Positions 13,710 to 15,056 of a DNA stretch of 15,056 bases are shown one piece after another. Both the position numbers and the translations under genes were made by a program. Under the pieces are notes generated by a model. It searched no databases and was not told the origin of the DNA. It worked only from the letters and a program-made list of their open reading frames with translations. The stretch spans positions 1 to 15,056 of the forward strand of contig DASTGO010000177.1 of assembly GCA_035719045.1 (NCBI GenBank), read 5' to 3'. Origin of the DNA: DASTGO01 sp035719045. GTDB lineage: Bacteria > Actinomycetota > Actinomycetes > Actinomycetales > Kineosporiaceae. Positions within the stretch are counted from its first letter, which is position 1. Each line of letters begins with the position of its first letter.

Positions 13710-14876
13710 TCAGCAGGCGTCGGCGATCCGGGAGTGACGGACCCTGTCCCCGCCCGCCCGTTTCGCCTCGTACTGCGCCGCGTCGGCGAGTGCGTAGAGC
13801 TGTGCGAAGTCCACCGGCGGCCCGGACCGGCCGGCCGTCGCGATGCCGACCGACAGCCGGCCCCCGAAGGGGAGCCGCCGGCCGGCCGCACAGGCGCGAC
13901 CGGCGAGGGTCCGCAACTCGGCGGGCGAGATCCCGTTCACCAGGACGCAGAACTCGTCGCCGCCGGTGCGGGCCACCAGCCGGTGCGGAACCTGCTCGAA
14001 GGTGCGGCACAGACAGCGTGCGACCGCCTGCAGCAGCCGGTCGCCGGCCGCATGGCCCCAGGTGTCGTTGACCCGTTTCAGGCCGTCGACGTCGGCGACG
14101 AGCACCCCGACCTCGCCGTCCTGCCCGGCGAGGGCCGTTTCGGCGGCACACTGCAGACCGCGGCGGTTCGCCAGGCCGGTGAGGGGATCCGCGTCCGCCA
14201 GCGCCCGCAGTTCGCCGACCTGGCGCAACTGGGCCATGCCGATGCCCAGGGCGAACGCCAAGGTCTCCAGCTGGGCCAGCCCTCCCGGATCCGGCCAGGA
14301 CCCGCCGCCGTCGCGGTGCACCCGGAGCATGGCCCAGTGGTCGTCGCCGACCTGCAGCCGCACGCCTGCCGTGCCGGTGTCGACCGCGGTCCACACCAGC
14401 GGACGCCGGGTGCCGTCCGTGGCCTCGGCCTGCGGTTCGGCCGGTGTCGGTGCCGACCACTCCAGGAACCACGGGGCGTCCGGGCGACGTACGGTGACCG
14501 GCGCCTGGGCAGGGCCGACCCGCAGCCGGACCTCGACCCGGGTGGCGCCGAGGATGTCGAGGGCGTGATCGGCGACGACCTCCGCCAGGGCGTGCGCCGA
14601 CGAGGACGAGGTGATGACATCGGCGAGGGTCCGGGCCCGGTCCGGGAAGGGGGCGGGTGACCAGGACGGGGACGGCACCCGGGGATCTCGGGGATCCGGT
14701 GCCGCCGCTTCCGGGGCTGCACAGGGGCGACCCGAGTCGGCGGGGGCGCCGCCGCGACCGGGTCGACGTGCGCTCCTCCCGGCGGCGTTGGGCGCGCCGG
14801 GGCCCAGGGGCAGGACAGCGGGAAGAGCGGCTGAGAGTGTTGCCCGAGCATGCGCTCGTGGAAGGAACGATCTCAT
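13710..14876 (-). CDS. GGDEF-domain diguanylate cyclase with degenerate GAF-like sensor
   Basis: 388 residues from ATG 14876, chosen because GGAGG (14887-14883) sits 6 nt upstream; the TTG at 14930 would lie inside the promoter and operator. Residues 1-78 are low-complexity Ala/Pro/Arg and probably disordered. About 82-215 looks like a GAF-type domain (LADVITSSSSAHALAEVVAD). The GGDEF domain starts at DPLTGLANR (230-238), has metal-binding Asp262 in VADVDGLKRVND, and the intact signature GGDEF at 305-309, so it should make cyclic di-GMP from two GTP. The inhibitory RxxD site is missing: the corresponding positions read VPHR. No membrane span is seen. The binding-protein gene follows after 61 bp, consistent with one operon. 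Confidence 0.92.
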   Translation of the reverse strand: MRSFLPRAHARATLSAALPAVLPLGPGAPNAAGRSARRPGRGGAPADSGRPCAAPEAAAPDPRDPRVPSPSWSPAPFPDRARTLADVITSSSSAHALAEVVADHALDILGATRVEVRLRVGPAQAPVTVRRPDAPWFLEWSAPTPAEPQAEATDGTRRPLVWTAVDTGTAGVRLQVGDDHWAMLRVHRDGGGSWPDPGGLAQLETLAFALGIGMAQLRQVGELRALADADPLTGLANRRGLQCAAETALAGQDGEVGVLVADVDGLKRVNDTWGHAAGDRLLQAVARCLCRTFEQVPHRLVARTGGDEFCVLVNGISPAELRTLAGRACAAGRRLPFGGRLSVGIATAGRSGPPVDFAQLYALADAAQYEAKRAGGDRVRHSRIADAC

Positions 14877-14901
14877 CGCACACCTCCGGGACGACGTTCG
14901 C

Positions 14902-14930
14902 AGCCTGACATGAAAACGTTTACATGACAA
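14902..14930 (-). promoter_or_regulatory. Candidate promoter of the GGDEF gene
   Basis: On the minus strand TTGTCA (14930-14925) and CAGGCT (14907-14902) are separated by 17 bp, with the LacI-like operator filling the spacer. The -35 is good; the -10 matches the actinobacterial TAGGCT pattern except for its first base. A transcript would start near 14896, leaving a leader of about 20 nt that contains the ribosome binding site. Confidence 0.4.
14911..14924. promoter_or_regulatory. LacI-family/cre-like operator upstream of the GGDEF gene
   Basis: The minus strand reads TGTAAACGTTTTCA, a near-palindrome with central CG that matches TGWAANCGNTNWCA, the consensus for LacI-family and CcpA-type sites, at every defined position. 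It is strikingly AT-rich for this genome and lies 35 bp upstream of the start codon. It suggests sugar-responsive repression of the cyclase and the following sugar-binding protein gene. The regulator gene is not in the window. Confidence 0.6.
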
Positions 14931-14954
14931 GGCTCATCCCATTTTCCGTCCGTT

Positions 14955-15029
14955 GGTCCGCCGGATCCCGGTGTGCCGCGCTGATCCGCCGACGGTCCGG
15001 GGACGGGCGCCGGCAGGAACCGGCGGACC
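14955..15029. repeat. 10-bp inverted repeat in the right-end intergenic region
   Basis: GGTCCGCCGG (14955-14964) and CCGGCGGACC (15020-15029) are perfect inverted repeats 55 nt apart, with a smaller CGGATC/GATCCG pair (14962-14967, 14983-14988) nested inside. No gene is visible between 14931 and 15056. The repeat may be part of a terminator for an unseen gene to the right, or a spaced regulator site. Confidence 0.25.
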
Positions 15030-15056
15030 GGGTTGTCGTGGGGTGCTGCCGTCGGG

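Noticed and set aside
13649..13891. Upstream extension of the solute-binding protein to 540 residues
   Set aside because: It would bury the lipoprotein signal peptide and overlap the end of the GGDEF gene; ATG 13648 gives a proper signal sequence.
14877..14930. TTG start giving 18 more residues to the GGDEF protein
   Set aside because: It would be translated from within the candidate promoter and operator, and ATG 14876 has a strong GGAGG site.

Overview
The window comes from a high-GC actinobacterium. Coding regions show strong third-position G/C, GTG starts are used, purine-rich ribosome binding sites are common, and there is a 77-bp GTGA-flanked intercistronic element of the kind described in mycobacteria. 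The genus cannot be fixed from the sequence. No rRNA, tRNA, CRISPR array, transposase gene or phage gene was seen.

Left half (1-8495): a divergently arranged molybdenum-enzyme locus. On the minus strand lies a single-chain aldehyde oxidoreductase (3174-409) very like Desulfovibrio gigas MOP. It is followed, past a 13-bp perfect stem-loop, by the first 67 codons of an Fe-S/FAD oxidoreductase that runs off the left edge. Facing away across a 445-bp intergenic region is a plus-strand series: a cysteine-rich GAF sensor kinase (3620-4882), a NarL-type response regulator (4891-5529), a 93-residue unknown (5553-5834), a 26-codon mini-ORF inside the 77-bp element (5831-5911), a 353-residue FIST-like/DUF6976-like protein (5908-6969), an 8-cysteine 2[4Fe-4S] ferredoxin (7233-7424) and moaA (7449-8495). 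I infer one physiological module: a redox or ligand sensor controls a Mo hydroxylase, with local supply of an electron carrier and of the first pterin-forming enzyme.

Right half (8520-14876): all minus strand and converging on moaA. In transcription order it holds a GGDEF diguanylate cyclase (14876-13710), an orphan sugar-type solute-binding lipoprotein (13648-12269), a SAM-dependent methyltransferase (12096-11266), and two overlapping genes for single-pass membrane proteins (11191-9650 and 9656-8520). The first of the membrane pair carries a transglutaminase/papain-like Cys-His-Asp signature after a proline-rich linker. Upstream of the GGDEF gene an AT-rich near-palindrome at 14911-14924 fits the LacI-family/cre consensus and sits between plausible -35 and -10 boxes, so cyclase and binding protein may be induced together by a sugar.

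The most notable items are the sensor-linked MOP module, the MIRU-like element placed exactly at a GTGA start/stop overlap, the unassigned membrane pair, and the LacI-type operator over a cyclase/binding-protein pair. Everything comes from reading the sequence; family assignments rest on recalled motifs and no database search was made.
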